This document shows, one piece after another, positions 48,879 to 58,854 of a stretch of DNA of 64,000 nucleotides. Location: positions 2,108,001-2,172,000 of the forward strand of contig NZ_MCGV01000001.1 in assembly GCF_001705235.1 (NCBI RefSeq). Direction: 5' to 3'. The notes under the pieces are model-generated. The model saw nothing but the letters and a program-made list of their open reading frames with translations. It had not been told where the DNA came from and searched no databases. Position 1 is the stretch's first letter. The number at the start of each line of letters is the position of its first letter. This stretch comes from Clostridium pasteurianum. GTDB lineage: Bacteria; Bacillota; Clostridia; Clostridiales; Clostridiaceae. The position numbers and the translations under genes are program-made.

Positions 48879-49292
48879 TTAGTTATTACTATTCTTTAAA
48901 TTTTCAAAATTTATGTTCTCAAGATTATTAATTAAATCTTTTTGAACTTTTGAAAGAGCACTGTGTATTTCACAAAATCCTGTACGTTCCGCATTACAAT
49001 AATGCGGGTCAAGAAGGCATCTATTAACGCCTATAGGCCCATCTATAGACTCTATTACCTGTCTTAAATTGATATCCTTTGGAAGTTTATTTAAAGCATA
49101 TCCACCCTTTACACCTCTATAGGATTTTATAATTCCACTTTTTATTAGTTTCCTTAAAAGCTTAAGTAAAAAACGCAGTGGAAGTTTTTCATGCTCAGCA
49201 ATAGTTGCCGCATCAATCTTTTCTCCATATCCAAGTTTAGATAAATACAATACAACTCTCATACTATAATCTGCTTCTTGTGTTAATCTCAT
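48879..49292 (-). CDS. Rrf2-family regulator with Fe-S cysteines
   Basis: 137 residues. The winged helix MRLTQEADYSMRVVLYL, then LPLRFLLKLLRKLIKSG, and YRGVKGGYAL fit Rrf2. C92, C99 and C107 (RCLLDPHYCNAERTGFCEIH) match the cluster ligands of IscR/NsrR. It likely senses O2, NO or iron-sulfur status. It is upstream of cooS in the same direction with a matching operator before each gene, so it is probably its regulator. GGAGAAAG before the start. Confidence 0.92.
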   Translation of the reverse strand: MRLTQEADYSMRVVLYLSKLGYGEKIDAATIAEHEKLPLRFLLKLLRKLIKSGIIKSYRGVKGGYALNKLPKDINLRQVIESIDGPIGVNRCLLDPHYCNAERTGFCEIHSALSKVQKDLINNLENINFENLKNSNN

Positions 49293-49307
49293 ATCTTTCT
49301 CCTATTT

Positions 49308-49332
49308 AAAGTATACTTTAATAGTATACTTT
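49308..49332. promoter_or_regulatory. Rrf2-type operator before its own gene
   Basis: AAAGTATACT, TTAAT, AGTATACTTT: perfect 10-bp inverted repeat just downstream of the -10 box, as expected for autorepression. Confidence 0.82.
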
Positions 49333-49333
49333 A

Positions 49334-49362
49334 AATATACTACTATTGGCTTATTTTGTCAA
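49334..49362 (-). promoter_or_regulatory. Rrf2 gene promoter
   Basis: TTGACA (49357-49362), 17-bp spacer, TATATT (49334-49339) on the minus strand, next to the operator. Confidence 0.87.
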
Positions 49363-49380
49363 CACTATTAGTAAAAACCC

Positions 49381-49420
49381 AGCCACCATTAATATTAATT
49401 TCCAGCTGTTAATGGTGGCT
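49381..49420 (-). terminator. Terminator of the YdjM-like gene
   Basis: AGCCACCATTAA (49381-49392) pairs perfectly with 49409-49420; T-tracts lie on both sides. Confidence 0.82.
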
Positions 49421-49426
49421 GATTTT

Positions 49427-49963
49427 TTACAATTTACCATGCCTTGTAAAATTATTTATTTCATGTCTTCTTATAAGCTTTACAAAATAATAAGCTATAA
49501 TAATAAATCCTAATATTTCAGAGCAATAATACGTAGGATCTGATATAAGCCTTAGAAGTCCACTTTTAAGCCATTCACCTTCAGGTCTTGTTGGAAAAAT
49601 CCATCCTGTAAAAGGCCAAAATAATATTTTAGGATATAGCCACATACTATCTAAGATAAGATGAATTGCACTTCCCACTCCAAGCATGAGAACACCATTT
49701 TTTTTATACTTCAACTGCCTATATAATCCTATGCAAAGTAATACTATCGAGAATAGCATTGTATGTCCAAATAATCTACTATTATGAAATACATTTCTTA
49801 ATAACCAAGCCCCTATTGGTTTGTCTATAATATCAGGTAATATTGATCCAACAAGCAAAAATCTATAATCTATATTACTTTCTTTTTTTTCTCTATTTAA
49901 AATTGAATTTTCACATAATTTTATCGCACCAGTTGTTATCCCTAAGTGTCCAAAAAATATCAT
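49427..49963 (-). CDS. YdjM/DUF457-like membrane-bound putative hydrolase
   Basis: About 178 residues starting at the ATG 49963 with GAGGAG 7 bp upstream; a GTG at 49978 would place the ribosome site inside the gene. HLGITTGAIKL holds a first His, LLVGSILPDIIDKP and LFGHTMLF, then HLILDSMW hold more metal-ligand-like His/Asp. Four helices. This fits the LexA-regulated, metal-dependent membrane hydrolase family named after YdjM. Role unknown. Confidence 0.75.
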   Translation of the reverse strand: MIFFGHLGITTGAIKLCENSILNREKKESNIDYRFLLVGSILPDIIDKPIGAWLLRNVFHNSRLFGHTMLFSIVLLCIGLYRQLKYKKNGVLMLGVGSAIHLILDSMWLYPKILFWPFTGWIFPTRPEGEWLKSGLLRLISDPTYYCSEILGFIIIAYYFVKLIRRHEINNFTRHGKL

Positions 49964-49984
49964 ACCATTGCTCCTCACTATACA

Positions 49985-50746
49985 TTAAACTATATCCACA
50001 TCATTTTTCTTCATTATGCTAAATATCTGCTCACTTGGTACCTTATCTGTGATAATAGCATCTATATCTTCAAAATGAGCAAACTTATAAGTTCCACCAA
50101 AATAAAATTTACTATTATCCATAACTAGATACACAACTTTACTATTTCTTATTATTGCTTTTTTGGTGTTTCCATCTTCTACTTCAAAAGTGGTAACACT
50201 ATTATCATATAAATCCACACCACAACTTCCTATAAATGCCTTGTTAAATTTATAATTAGATATAACATCTATTGTTGCTGAACATGCATATCCATTTAAA
50301 TCTTTCGAAAGCACTCCTCCTGTAGATATTACTTTTACATTGTTTTCCATGTTTAATATTGAAACTATATCTATCATATTAGTCATAACTGTTACCTTTT
50401 TATCACTTTTAGACAAAAGTTCTGCCAACAAAATATTTGTAGTAGATATATCTAAAAAAATTGTTTCATCTTCCTCTATTAAATCAAAGGCTTTCTTAGC
50501 AATTATTAACTTCTCATCTACATGTGCATGTCTTCTATCACTTATCTTATTATAATGTGCACTTTGTCTTATTGGTATAGCTCCCCCATATGTCCTTTTT
50601 AAAAAATTATTATTTTCTAAATATCTGAGGTCTTTTCTTATACAATCTTCCGTAACATTAAATTTTACGCTTAAATCTTTTACAACTACTTTACCATCTC
50701 GATTTAAAATATCGAGAATAGCATTATATCTTTCCTTCGCAAACAA
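49985..50746 (-). CDS. DeoR-family transcription regulator
   Basis: About 253 residues. I prefer a TTG start at 50746 because GGAGGT lies 9 bp before it and the product then begins FAKERYNAILDILNRDGK, the usual DeoR start; an ATG at 50773 adds nine residues. The N-terminal helix-turn-helix has VVKDLSVKFNVTEDCIRKDLRYLE and KRTYGGAIP. The C-terminal sugar-phosphate sensor has IFLDISTTNILLAELL and FIGSCGVD. Sugar phosphate effector is inferred. No sugar operon is beside it. Confidence 0.9.
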   Translation of the reverse strand: MFAKERYNAILDILNRDGKVVVKDLSVKFNVTEDCIRKDLRYLENNNFLKRTYGGAIPIRQSAHYNKISDRRHAHVDEKLIIAKKAFDLIEEDETIFLDISTTNILLAELLSKSDKKVTVMTNMIDIVSILNMENNVKVISTGGVLSKDLNGYACSATIDVISNYKFNKAFIGSCGVDLYDNSVTTFEVEDGNTKKAIIRNSKVVYLVMDNSKFYFGGTYKFAHFEDIDAIITDKVPSEQIFSIMKKNDVDIV

Positions 50747-50951
50747 GTATATAGTACCTCCATTAGTTTTCATGAATCAAATTTAATTATAGAAACTTTA
50801 TAAAAATTATAACATATAGCATTAATATAAACAAAATCAGAAAAAAGATTCTAATATCAAAGACAAACTCCTCATCTACTGACAAGTGAAGCAATGTCAT
50901 CACCTTACAGATTAATGATAGCTGGCCCACAATTTAGGCACTAATATTTAT

Positions 50952-51193
50952 AAAATTCCGTAGGCACGGAGGAATTTCTTCCTTGCCTTACCCTTAAAGA
51001 GAAGTAACAGTGATGAAGGAACAATTTAAAAAAGTTTTAATAAATCTTGGTTGAAAAATCGTAAAATACTTAGATATTTCAATTTGTCTGAGCATCTTTT
51101 CAGCGAGTTATTGAAATATATTAGTATTTTACGATTTTTTAACCTTAGATTTATTAAACTTTTTTAATGTTCCAAATCACTGTTACTTCTCTT
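50952..51193. repeat. Palindromic intergenic element, copy 5, with CCGTAGG hairpin module
   Basis: 50952-50977 is the CCGTAGGCACGGAGG module, shared with 40604. The main element is 50997-51193: perfect 18-bp terminal repeats AAGAGAAGTAACAGTGAT and complement (51176-51193), long imperfect arms and an apical loop with TTTGTCTGAGC...GCGAGTTATT. Its right end directly abuts the stop codon 51194-51196 of the glnQ-like gene. Confidence 0.85.
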
Positions 51194-51931
51194 CTATAAT
51201 ACTTTATTTAAAAAGTCTTTTGTTCTATCCTGTTTAGGGGCTTTAAATATTTCTTCAGGTTTTCCCTGCTCTACAATATAGCCATCTGCCATAAATATAA
51301 CTCTATCAGCCACTTCTCTTGCGAAGCCCATTTCATGAGTAACAACAACCATAGTCATTCCCTCTTTTGCAAGGTCTTTCATAACTCCGAGAACTTCTCC
51401 AACCATCTCAGGATCAAGTGCTGATGTTGGTTCATCAAAAAGCATTATATCTGGGCTCATAGCAAGTGCCCTAGCTATTGCAACCCTTTGCTTTTGACCA
51501 CCTGAAAGTTTTTCTGGATATTCATCTGCTTTATCTTTAAGTCCAACCTTATCGAGAAGATTAAGTGCCGTTTTTTGAGCTTCTGCTTCTGACATTTTAT
51601 TTAACTGAATTGGAGCAAAAGTTATATTTTTTAAAACACTTAAATGTGGAAACAAATTAAAGTTTTGAAAAACCATACCTACATTTTCTCTTAATTTATC
51701 TATATTAACATTCTTATCAGATAAATCTTTTCCGTCAACAATCATTTGTCCAGCTGTTATTTCTTCAAGACCATTCATACACCTTAAAAGCGTACTTTTT
51801 CCTGAACCAGATGGGCCTATTATACATACAACTTCATTTCGCTCAACCGCAAGATTTATCTTTTTTAATACTTCATTAGAAGCATAATTTTTCTTAAGTT
51901 CTTTAACCTCTATTGCTACATCATTGCTCAT
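51194..51931 (-). CDS. Polar amino-acid ABC importer ATPase (GlnQ-like)
   Basis: 245 residues. Walker [10 protein letters not shown], signature [15 protein letters not shown], Walker [14 protein letters not shown] and VTHEMGFA are all typical of the PAAT family (GlnQ/HisP). The ATG overlaps the stop of the upstream fused gene as ATGA. It energises uptake by the fused binding protein/permease. The 3' end touches a palindromic element. Confidence 0.95.
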   Translation of the reverse strand: MSNDVAIEVKELKKNYASNEVLKKINLAVERNEVVCIIGPSGSGKSTLLRCMNGLEEITAGQMIVDGKDLSDKNVNIDKLRENVGMVFQNFNLFPHLSVLKNITFAPIQLNKMSEAEAQKTALNLLDKVGLKDKADEYPEKLSGGQKQRVAIARALAMSPDIMLFDEPTSALDPEMVGEVLGVMKDLAKEGMTMVVVTHEMGFAREVADRVIFMADGYIVEQGKPEEIFKAPKQDRTKDFLNKVL

Positions 51932-53400
51932 ATTTTAACATACCTCTCAATCTTCCTTGATAAAATAGATAATAATTTAATTATTACAAAATACATAATC
52001 GCAACTATTAACCATATTTGGAACGCTTTAAAGGTAGCTCCTATTATTATCTGACCTGTATTTGTTAATTCTTGTATTCCTATAACAGATAATATTGATG
52101 TATCCTTAAGTGAAATTATAAACTGATTTACGATAGATGGTATCATTACTTTAACTGCCTGTGGAAATACTATTTTAAGCATAGCAGTCTTGTAAGGTAC
52201 ACCTAAACTTCTTGCTGCTTCCATTTGTCCTTTATCAATGGAAAGTATACCGCCTCTAAATATTTCAGACATATACGCTCCTGCGTTTAAACTCACAGCA
52301 ATAATACCTGCAACTATCGGATTTATTTTTAAGCCTGTCAATCCTGGTATTCCAAAGAATATAAAGAATGCCTGAACTAAAAGTGGTGTTCCTCTTATTA
52401 TGTCTACAAACCATCTTGATATTGTTTTAAGTATTCTACTGGTGCTTATACTGAAGAAGCCAAGCATTGCACCTATTACAATAGCTATAAGCATTGCAAT
52501 AACTGTAATAAATAGAGTCATTTCGAGGCCTTTTAAAAGCTGTGGAAAACTTTGCTTAATCAAAGTCATATTATTTGTCTGTGTTTCATTTTGAGCTTGC
52601 TTATGTGCCTCATTGCCAGTACTTATATATTTCTTAATAATTTTATCATATTCTCCATCTGACTTTATTTTCTTAAGTCCATCATTAAATTTCTTTAAAA
52701 GCTCTTTGTTTTGGCCTTTTTTAACTGCAAAACCATATGGAGAAGTTGTAATCTTTTTATTTTCAACTATTCTAAGTCCAGAATTTTTATCTATTGACAC
52801 TTTATAAGCTATTACAGGATAATCTTCAAAGGTTATATCTGCATTTCCATTTATAACTGCCTGAAACATTGAAGGACTATCATCAAAGTATTTCAAGGTT
52901 AATCCATACTTGTCCTTGTTGGCTTCTGCATAAGCTGCTCCTGCTGTTCCCTTTTTAAGTGCAGCAACTTTTCCTTTTATGTCACTTACCTTTTTAATAC
53001 TATTATTACTTGATTTAGATACTATGCATAGCCCTGAATCATAATATGAACTTGAAAAATCAAGAGTTTGCTTTCTTTCATCAGTTATACTCATTCCTGA
53101 AATTGCGCCATCCACTTGATTTGCTTGAAGTGCTGGTATTATACCATTAAAGTTCATAGGTTTTAAATCATAAGTAAAATTTTCCTTCTTAGCTACTGCA
53201 TCTAAAATATCTATATCTATTCCCTGATACTTATTACCTAACCTAAACTCAAATGGTGCATACGTTGCATCTGTTGCTATTGTGTATTTTTTAGCTGAAG
53301 GACTGCTATTACTACTATTATTGCTACTTTGACAACCTGTTAACGCTATTGCCAAAAGCATCATTACAGCTAAAACTGATACTAAAAACTTCTTCTTCAA
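51928..53400 (-). CDS. Amino-acid binding protein fused to ABC permease
   Basis: 490 residues. Signal with lipobox LTGCQ (about 20-24). A type 3 solute-binding domain (about 38-265) has [14 protein letters not shown] and [10 protein letters not shown] permease domain (about 285-490) has five helices with [20 protein letters not shown], the EAA loop that contacts the ATPase. Fusion of binding protein and permease is known in Firmicutes. Amino-acid ligand is probably polar, but not decided. It is followed directly by its ATPase. Confidence 0.93.
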   Translation of the reverse strand: MKKKFLVSVLAVMMLLAIALTGCQSSNNSSNSSPSAKKYTIATDATYAPFEFRLGNKYQGIDIDILDAVAKKENFTYDLKPMNFNGIIPALQANQVDGAISGMSITDERKQTLDFSSSYYDSGLCIVSKSSNNSIKKVSDIKGKVAALKKGTAGAAYAEANKDKYGLTLKYFDDSPSMFQAVINGNADITFEDYPVIAYKVSIDKNSGLRIVENKKITTSPYGFAVKKGQNKELLKKFNDGLKKIKSDGEYDKIIKKYISTGNEAHKQAQNETQTNNMTLIKQSFPQLLKGLEMTLFITVIAMLIAIVIGAMLGFFSISTSRILKTISRWFVDIIRGTPLLVQAFFIFFGIPGLTGLKINPIVAGIIAVSLNAGAYMSEIFRGGILSIDKGQMEAARSLGVPYKTAMLKIVFPQAVKVMIPSIVNQFIISLKDTSILSVIGIQELTNTGQIIIGATFKAFQIWLIVAIMYFVIIKLLSILSRKIERYVKI

Positions 53401-53760
53401 ATAAAACTCCTCCCACTTTTATTCATACACTATACTGTCTAGATTGACATTTTGTAATCTGCATGAATTAAATTTCAACTTGGTTTCTCTTTTATATTTT
53501 GAATTACTTAATAATTTAAATTTCATAATCTCATTATTTTTTTTAATGTTATTTACCAAAAGTTTAACTAAAGCTTAACTCATAGTATCATATTAAGCTG
53601 CAAACTATGTAATACTATTAAAAACTACATATTTTTATTTTTTTAAATAAGAATTTTTAAATAACCAATAAAAATGCAATTTAAAAGGTTTTGATCGTTT
53701 TTTTGATGGTTTGCTTTTTTTATAATTCATATCTAAAGAAACATATGAAAATAAGCCCAA
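53401..53760. other. Intergenic region upstream of the amino-acid importer
   Basis: About 360 bp, AT-rich; must contain the importer promoter. I find no T-box (no specifier stem or TGGNACCGCG). No gene seen. Confidence 0.5.
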
Positions 53761-53802
53761 AAATAAAGGATTGGCTTCTTCATGAATACCAATCCTTTAT
53801 TT
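53761..53802 (-). terminator. Terminator of the sulfate operon
   Basis: 14-bp perfect stem AAATAAAGGATTGG with 53789-53802, 14-nt loop, T-run on the minus strand. Confidence 0.88.
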
Positions 53803-53805
53803 GTT

Positions 53806-55404
53806 TTAAATCACTTGCAATATATTAGAACTTATTTTGCCATCTTCACTTACAGCAATTTCTGTGCAGCCTTCTTTAATCTCTATATCCAAATTATTTT
53901 TTGCAGCTATTATTGCAGTTATTCCATTTTCTTTTAAAACTTCTGCAAACTTAAGATCTTTATCAAGGTCTCCACTTGCTGGTACATAGTATACTTTTTT
54001 ATTTAAATCAAACAATTTTCTTTCTAGTTTTGCTGCAAACTCTGTACTTACCTTTTCATCATCGGCAGTTACAAAAACTACTTGCCCCTCTTTACCTAGT
54101 TTTTCTATTCTTTCTTCTCTAGTCACTAAGCTTTTCTGCAGTGCATTCTTTTTTGATACCTCTGCACTCCTAAGGATTATTCCTCCGCCGCTAGTGTTAT
54201 AGTTATCTATTATTACAAAACGTCCTAATGCTTCATTTTTATTAAATGCATCAAAACACATAGAAGTTTTAGATTTTATTACAACCTCAGCAACATCGTT
54301 TTTATTTATTTGCTCTACATTTTCCTTCTGTTTAAGTGTTGCTGCATCTATTACTTTATTTATTTCATAAATTTCAACTTCTAACTCTTGAGTTGCAATT
54401 TTAAGCTTATATTTCTTACCCTTTTTTAACGGTTCCTTACCCATCCAAAATATATTAGCATTAAAAGCTTTTGATACAGTTATAGGAGAATCCTTATGGC
54501 ATATTATTTCGCCTCTTTTATTGTAAAACTCATCCTCCACCGTGATTCCAACAGACATCCCTGCGGAAACTTCATTTATTTTATCTTTATCCTGCCAGAA
54601 CTCTAATGACTTAACTTTAGTTGTTTTTCCTGAAGGATAAAATGCAACTTCATCTCCTACTTTTAGCGAACCTGATTCTATTCTTCCTGCTATAATCCTT
54701 CTGCTATCAAACTTATAAACATCCTGAACAGGAAATCTTAAGGGCTTGTTTTCAATTCCCTTTTCTTTTTCTATACTGTCCATAGTATCAATTATATCTT
54801 TTCCCTTATACCACGGCATTTTTTCAGATTTTTTAGCTACATTCTCTCCTAGAAAAGCCGATATAGGTATATAAGCCTCTGGATGTATATCTAAATTACC
54901 TAGAAATTCATTAAACTGACTTACTATTTCATTATACCTATCTTCAGAATAATCCACTAAATCCATTTTATTTACTGCAACATATACCTTCTTTATTCCA
55001 AGTAATGATAATATATATCCATGTCTTTTAGATTGCTCCTGTATACCTTCCTTAGCATCTATGACTAAAATTGCAGCTTCTGCACTTGCTGCTCCAGATA
55101 TCATGTTTTTGAGAAATTCCTTATGTCCTGGTGCATCTATTATGACATAATCTCTTTTCTTCGTAAAAAATTGAATCATAGTTATATCAATTGTTATGCC
55201 CTGTCTCTGTTCCTCTTCAAAGGCGTCCAGTAGAAACGCATATTCAAACTTCTTCCCCTCTGCCTCTGATATTTTCTTCACCTTTTCTACTGCTCCATCT
55301 GGAAGTGAATTAGTGTCATATAAAAGCCTTCCAATTAAAGTAGATTTACCGTGATCTACATGTCCAACAAATACTATATTTAAATTTTCTCGTAAGCTCA
55401 TCAT
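53806..55404 (-). CDS. cysN: Sulfate adenylyltransferase GTPase subunit, with degenerate C-terminal APS-kinase-like domain
   Basis: 532 residues, longer than E. coli CysN (475). The EF-Tu-like GTPase starts [11 protein letters not shown] and has DAPGHKEF and NKMDLVD. With CysD it makes APS from ATP and sulfate, driven by GTP. Residues 426-532 align with the start of CysC: REERIEK...VVFVT, then a run where the Walker [10 protein letters not shown] of CysC is replaced by ADDEKVSTE, then [15 protein letters not shown]. This is the CysNC architecture with its kinase site lost, and the operon has a separate intact cysC. Two adjacent ATGs could be the start (55404 or 55401). Confidence 0.93.
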   Translation of the reverse strand: MMSLRENLNIVFVGHVDHGKSTLIGRLLYDTNSLPDGAVEKVKKISEAEGKKFEYAFLLDAFEEEQRQGITIDITMIQFFTKKRDYVIIDAPGHKEFLKNMISGAASAEAAILVIDAKEGIQEQSKRHGYILSLLGIKKVYVAVNKMDLVDYSEDRYNEIVSQFNEFLGNLDIHPEAYIPISAFLGENVAKKSEKMPWYKGKDIIDTMDSIEKEKGIENKPLRFPVQDVYKFDSRRIIAGRIESGSLKVGDEVAFYPSGKTTKVKSLEFWQDKDKINEVSAGMSVGITVEDEFYNKRGEIICHKDSPITVSKAFNANIFWMGKEPLKKGKKYKLKIATQELEVEIYEINKVIDAATLKQKENVEQINKNDVAEVVIKSKTSMCFDAFNKNEALGRFVIIDNYNTSGGGIILRSAEVSKKNALQKSLVTREERIEKLGKEGQVVFVTADDEKVSTEFAAKLERKLFDLNKKVYYVPASGDLDKDLKFAEVLKENGITAIIAAKNNLDIEIKEGCTEIAVSEDGKISSNILQVI

Positions 55405-55413
55405 TACTCCCCC

Positions 55414-56214
55414 TTACATATATCCATGTTTTCTAAGCTTCTCAAGTGCATGTGGATCTGCTTTATCCTGTGCTCTGCCGCTTCTCTCTGTCTCATTGGT
55501 ATTTTTAAGTTCTTCAATTATTTCATCAAGAGTTGAAGCATTTGAATCTATTGGTGATGTACATGGAGCACAGCCTAGACTTCTATATCGTTTGCCGTTT
55601 TTAGCAAAATACAAACTAACTACTGGAATATTTTCTCGCCTTATATATTCCCATATATCTAACTCTGTCCAGCCCAAAAGAGGATGTACCCTTATATGGT
55701 TTCCCTTTTTAAAATCAGTTTTAAACTGATCCCAAAGTTCTGGTGGTTGATCTGTATAATCCCACTCTGAATCAGAATTCCTCTCGCTGAATACTCTTTC
55801 CTTTGATCTTGAACCTTCTTCATCCCTTCTTATGCCGACTATAAGTCCTTCAAACTTATACTTATTTATAACCTGTTGAAGTCCATCCGTCTTTAGTGCC
55901 TTACAGCATTCAAGTCTTCCCTTTTGAGGTCCCATTCCTCCATTAATGGCATCCCAGTTAGTATGAACAATTAAATTTAAGTGATATTTTTTAGCTACCT
56001 CATCCCTAAACTTAATCATTTCGGGAATTTTATGAGTAGTATCTACATGAATAAGTGGGAATGGACAATTTCCAAAGAAAGCTTTTTGTGCAAGCCAAAG
56101 CATTACTGTAGAATCCTTTCCTATAGACCAGAGCATTCCAAGCTTACCGAAATGCTTGTATGCCTCCCTCAGTATATAAATACTTTCTGCTTCTAATCTA
56201 TCTAAATGATCCAT
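55414..56214 (-). CDS. cysD: Sulfate adenylyltransferase subunit 2
   Basis: 266 residues of the PAPS-reductase-like nucleotidyltransferase family. SIGKDSTVMLWLA is the SxGKDS PP-loop for ATP. GIRRDEEGSRSKER, GWTELDIWEYI and LGCAPCTSPI are family motifs. Upstream of cysN with 9 bp between, so co-translated. RBS GAGGAGG. Confidence 0.95.
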   Translation of the reverse strand: MDHLDRLEAESIYILREAYKHFGKLGMLWSIGKDSTVMLWLAQKAFFGNCPFPLIHVDTTHKIPEMIKFRDEVAKKYHLNLIVHTNWDAINGGMGPQKGRLECCKALKTDGLQQVINKYKFEGLIVGIRRDEEGSRSKERVFSERNSDSEWDYTDQPPELWDQFKTDFKKGNHIRVHPLLGWTELDIWEYIRRENIPVVSLYFAKNGKRYRSLGCAPCTSPIDSNASTLDEIIEELKNTNETERSGRAQDKADPHALEKLRKHGYM

Positions 56215-56227
56215 TCAAATTACCTCC

Positions 56228-57025
56228 TCAATTTTTCTTTTCAAGACCACATTTGTATCTAATGTTTCTTTCAAGTTTTCCAAATAATAATTTATCAAAT
56301 ACAAGCCCAATGACTATTATCACAATCATAACTGCCATGACCTGACTTATATCTCCTAAGTCTCTTCCTGCCATAAGTACCTGTCCTAAGCCCTTTGTAG
56401 CTGAAAGCATTTCACCTGCCATAAGCGCTCTCCACGCAAAGGACCATCCCTGCCTCATACCTGATATAATTTCTGGGAGTGCAGAAGGAATTACTACATT
56501 AAAATATAATTTTTTCCCCTTTGCTCCCATAGTCTTAGCAGCTTTAACATAAATAGGATTTACATTCTTTATTCCAGCTACTATAGAAAGAGCTATAGAA
56601 AAAACAGAACCTATAATAGTTACAAATATTATTGAACTCTCATTAATTCCATACCAGAGTATGGCAAATGGTATCCAACATACACTTGGCAATGTTTGGA
56701 GTCCAAGCATAAGCGGCGTTAAATTCTCATCTAAATACTTGAACCTTATGACTAATAATCCCAAAACTGTACCTACTACAAGAGAGATTAAATATCCTAC
56801 AATAAGTCTTGTTATACTAGCCCCCATAGCCACAAAAAGTGTATTGTCATAAACTAAATATGCAAGAGATGTAATAACATCAAATGGAGATGGAAAAGTA
56901 TATGCCTTCCATATGGAAAGCTCATCTACAAAGACTTTATAAACCAGCTCCCAAATCATTATCAGAATTATATAAAACAGAACTCTTTTCAAAATCCCAA
57001 TCACTGTCGTACTCTTCCTTTGCAA
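56228..57025 (-). CDS. NitT/TauT-type ABC permease (sulfate/sulfonate type)
   Basis: 265 residues starting at TTG with GGAGGT 9 bp upstream, inside the end of the ATPase gene (89-nt overlap). Six helices; SLVVGTVLGLLVIRF and AAKTMGAKGKKLYFNVVIPSALPEI, the EAA loop, fit SsuC/TauC. In the operon it should carry sulfate or an organosulfonate. An internal start after the overlap would remove the first helix and is less likely. Confidence 0.88.
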   Translation of the reverse strand: MQRKSTTVIGILKRVLFYIILIMIWELVYKVFVDELSIWKAYTFPSPFDVITSLAYLVYDNTLFVAMGASITRLIVGYLISLVVGTVLGLLVIRFKYLDENLTPLMLGLQTLPSVCWIPFAILWYGINESSIIFVTIIGSVFSIALSIVAGIKNVNPIYVKAAKTMGAKGKKLYFNVVIPSALPEIISGMRQGWSFAWRALMAGEMLSATKGLGQVLMAGRDLGDISQVMAVMIVIIVIGLVFDKLLFGKLERNIRYKCGLEKKN

Positions 57026-57776
57026 CCTTCTCCACCTCCTCTTTAAGCTCCTTCATTACTTCCGCAGCAACATAAGCTAAATCAACATTTTCGGCTTTTC
57101 TAGGTCTACCCAATTTTATCTCAAATATATTTTTAATCTTCCCTGGATTTGCTGACATTACAACAACTCTGTCAGCAAGAAGTACAGCCTCTTCAACATT
57201 GTGAGTTACAAATACTATTGTCTTTTTTGTTTCCCACCATATATTTTGGAGTTCAAGCTGGAGTATGCTTTTAGTCTGGCTATCAAGAGCTGAAAATGGC
57301 TCATCCATCAAAAGGACTTCTGAATCGAGTGTTAATGCACGCGCAAGTGCAACTCTTTGTCGCATTCCTCCAGAAAGCTCGTGTATATATGAATTCTGAA
57401 ATTTAGTGAGATGTACCATTTTAAGATACTTAAGTGCCTTTTCATGCCTTTCTTCCTGAGGCACATTTTTGATTTTCATTCCAAATTCAACATTGTCTAT
57501 AACCTTAAGCCATGGAAAAAGTGCAGAATCTTGAAACATAAAAGCTCTATCCGGTCCTGGTTTTTTTATTTCTACATTATTTAAATACACTTTTCCCTTT
57601 GTAGGCTTTTCAAGGCCGGCTAGTATATTGAGCAGTGTGGATTTTCCGCAGCCAGAAGGTCCAAGTAAACATATAAATTCTCCATTTTTTATGGAAAGAT
57701 TTATGTCTTCTAAAGTGTGTGTCTTTTTTTCTCTGGATATGAAATCTTTACTTACTCCCTTTATTTCTATTCCCAA
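56937..57776 (-). CDS. NitT/TauT-type ABC ATPase
   Basis: 279 residues. TTG start with GGAGGAAG upstream. Walker A GPSGCGKST, signature LSGGMRQRVALARAL, Walker B VLLMDEPFSALDS, VTHNVEEA. The C-terminal tail (about 240-279) continues into the overlap with the permease gene. It matches SsuB/TauB. Confidence 0.93.
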   Translation of the reverse strand: MGIEIKGVSKDFISREKKTHTLEDINLSIKNGEFICLLGPSGCGKSTLLNILAGLEKPTKGKVYLNNVEIKKPGPDRAFMFQDSALFPWLKVIDNVEFGMKIKNVPQEERHEKALKYLKMVHLTKFQNSYIHELSGGMRQRVALARALTLDSEVLLMDEPFSALDSQTKSILQLELQNIWWETKKTIVFVTHNVEEAVLLADRVVVMSANPGKIKNIFEIKLGRPRKAENVDLAYVAAEVMKELKEEVEKVAKEEYDSDWDFEKSSVLYNSDNDLGAGL

Positions 57777-57811
57777 ATCTCTTCCTCCTCCCCTACAAAC
57801 TAATAAGAATA

Positions 57812-58840
57812 TTATTGTACTTGAGTTTTTCCTTCCGCTTTAAGTACTTTATTTAAAAGCTCAAAATCAAACATATTTTTAAGATCAGCTTTTTTCCTTA
57901 TAAATCCTTCCTTTAAAGACCAATCTGCCATTTCTACAATTGCCTGTTTTTCAGGATCATTTGTAACTTTAATTCTCTTAAAAGATGAATCCAATATATC
58001 CTTAGATAATTCCTGACCCGTTACCTCTTTAAGCTGTTTATTTACGCTGTCTTCCGCCTTATCAGTATTCTTATTTATTTCATCAGTTTCTTTTACATTG
58101 TTTTTTAGGAATTTTTCTACTATATCCGGATGATCTTTTATAAATTCTTTCCTTGCAACAACCACCGCCGTTGGATATTTGCCTTTTCTCCATATGCCAT
58201 CGTAATCAAGCACAACATTAGCATTAACTTCTTTTACAAGTCTTGAACCCCATGGTTCTGGTACCAATGCTGCATCTATTGAACCTTTATCCAAAAGAAT
58301 TTTTATATCAGGATTCTCAGCTTGAACTATTTCCACATTTCCACCCTTTGCTTTATCCTTTAATCCATTTTCCGATAAAAGAATTCTAAGATTTAAATCC
58401 TGAGTATTACCAAATTGAGGTATTGCAACCTTTTTGCCCTTTAAGTCCTTAACGCTTTTGATGTTAGCACCCTTTCTTGAAACGAGTATTGCTGCTGCGT
58501 CTGCTGTTCCTGAAATTACTTGAACATCACCTTTTGACTTTGTATAAGCATTTATTGCAGGCCCAGGTCCAATATATCCTATATCAACTCCTCCTGCTAA
58601 AAATGCTTCTACCTCTGAAGAACCCGCATTGAACTTCTGCCATTTTACTTTAATACTATTTCCTAAAGCTTTTTGGAGCGAACCATCTTGTTTCTGAAGT
58701 AATGCTTGTGAATGTGTTACATTCGGAAAATATGCCACTCTAACCTGTGAAATTTTTTTATTTTTTTCTGCACAGCCTGATAGAATTCCTATAACTACTG
58801 TGGTAATTATAATAAGGCTGACTATTCTATCCTTTTTCAT
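57812..58840 (-). CDS. NitT/TauT-type substrate-binding lipoprotein
   Basis: About 342 residues; ATG at 58840 preferred over GTG at 58855 because GGAGGAAAG lies between. Lipobox ILSGC near 18-22. VRVAYFPNVTHSQALLQK, GYIGPGPAINAYTKS and KDLKGKKVAIPQFGNTQD are as in SsuA/TauA/NMT1-like proteins. Ligand not readable; sulfate or a sulfonate by context. Confidence 0.9.
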   Translation of the reverse strand: MKKDRIVSLIIITTVVIGILSGCAEKNKKISQVRVAYFPNVTHSQALLQKQDGSLQKALGNSIKVKWQKFNAGSSEVEAFLAGGVDIGYIGPGPAINAYTKSKGDVQVISGTADAAAILVSRKGANIKSVKDLKGKKVAIPQFGNTQDLNLRILLSENGLKDKAKGGNVEIVQAENPDIKILLDKGSIDAALVPEPWGSRLVKEVNANVVLDYDGIWRKGKYPTAVVVARKEFIKDHPDIVEKFLKNNVKETDEINKNTDKAEDSVNKQLKEVTGQELSKDILDSSFKRIKVTNDPEKQAIVEMADWSLKEGFIRKKADLKNMFDFELLNKVLKAEGKTQVQ

Positions 58841-58854
58841 TTCACTTTCCTCCA

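Noticed and set aside
53401-53760. T-box or amino-acid riboswitch before the importer
   Set aside because: No T-box sequence, specifier stem or antiterminator could be drawn.
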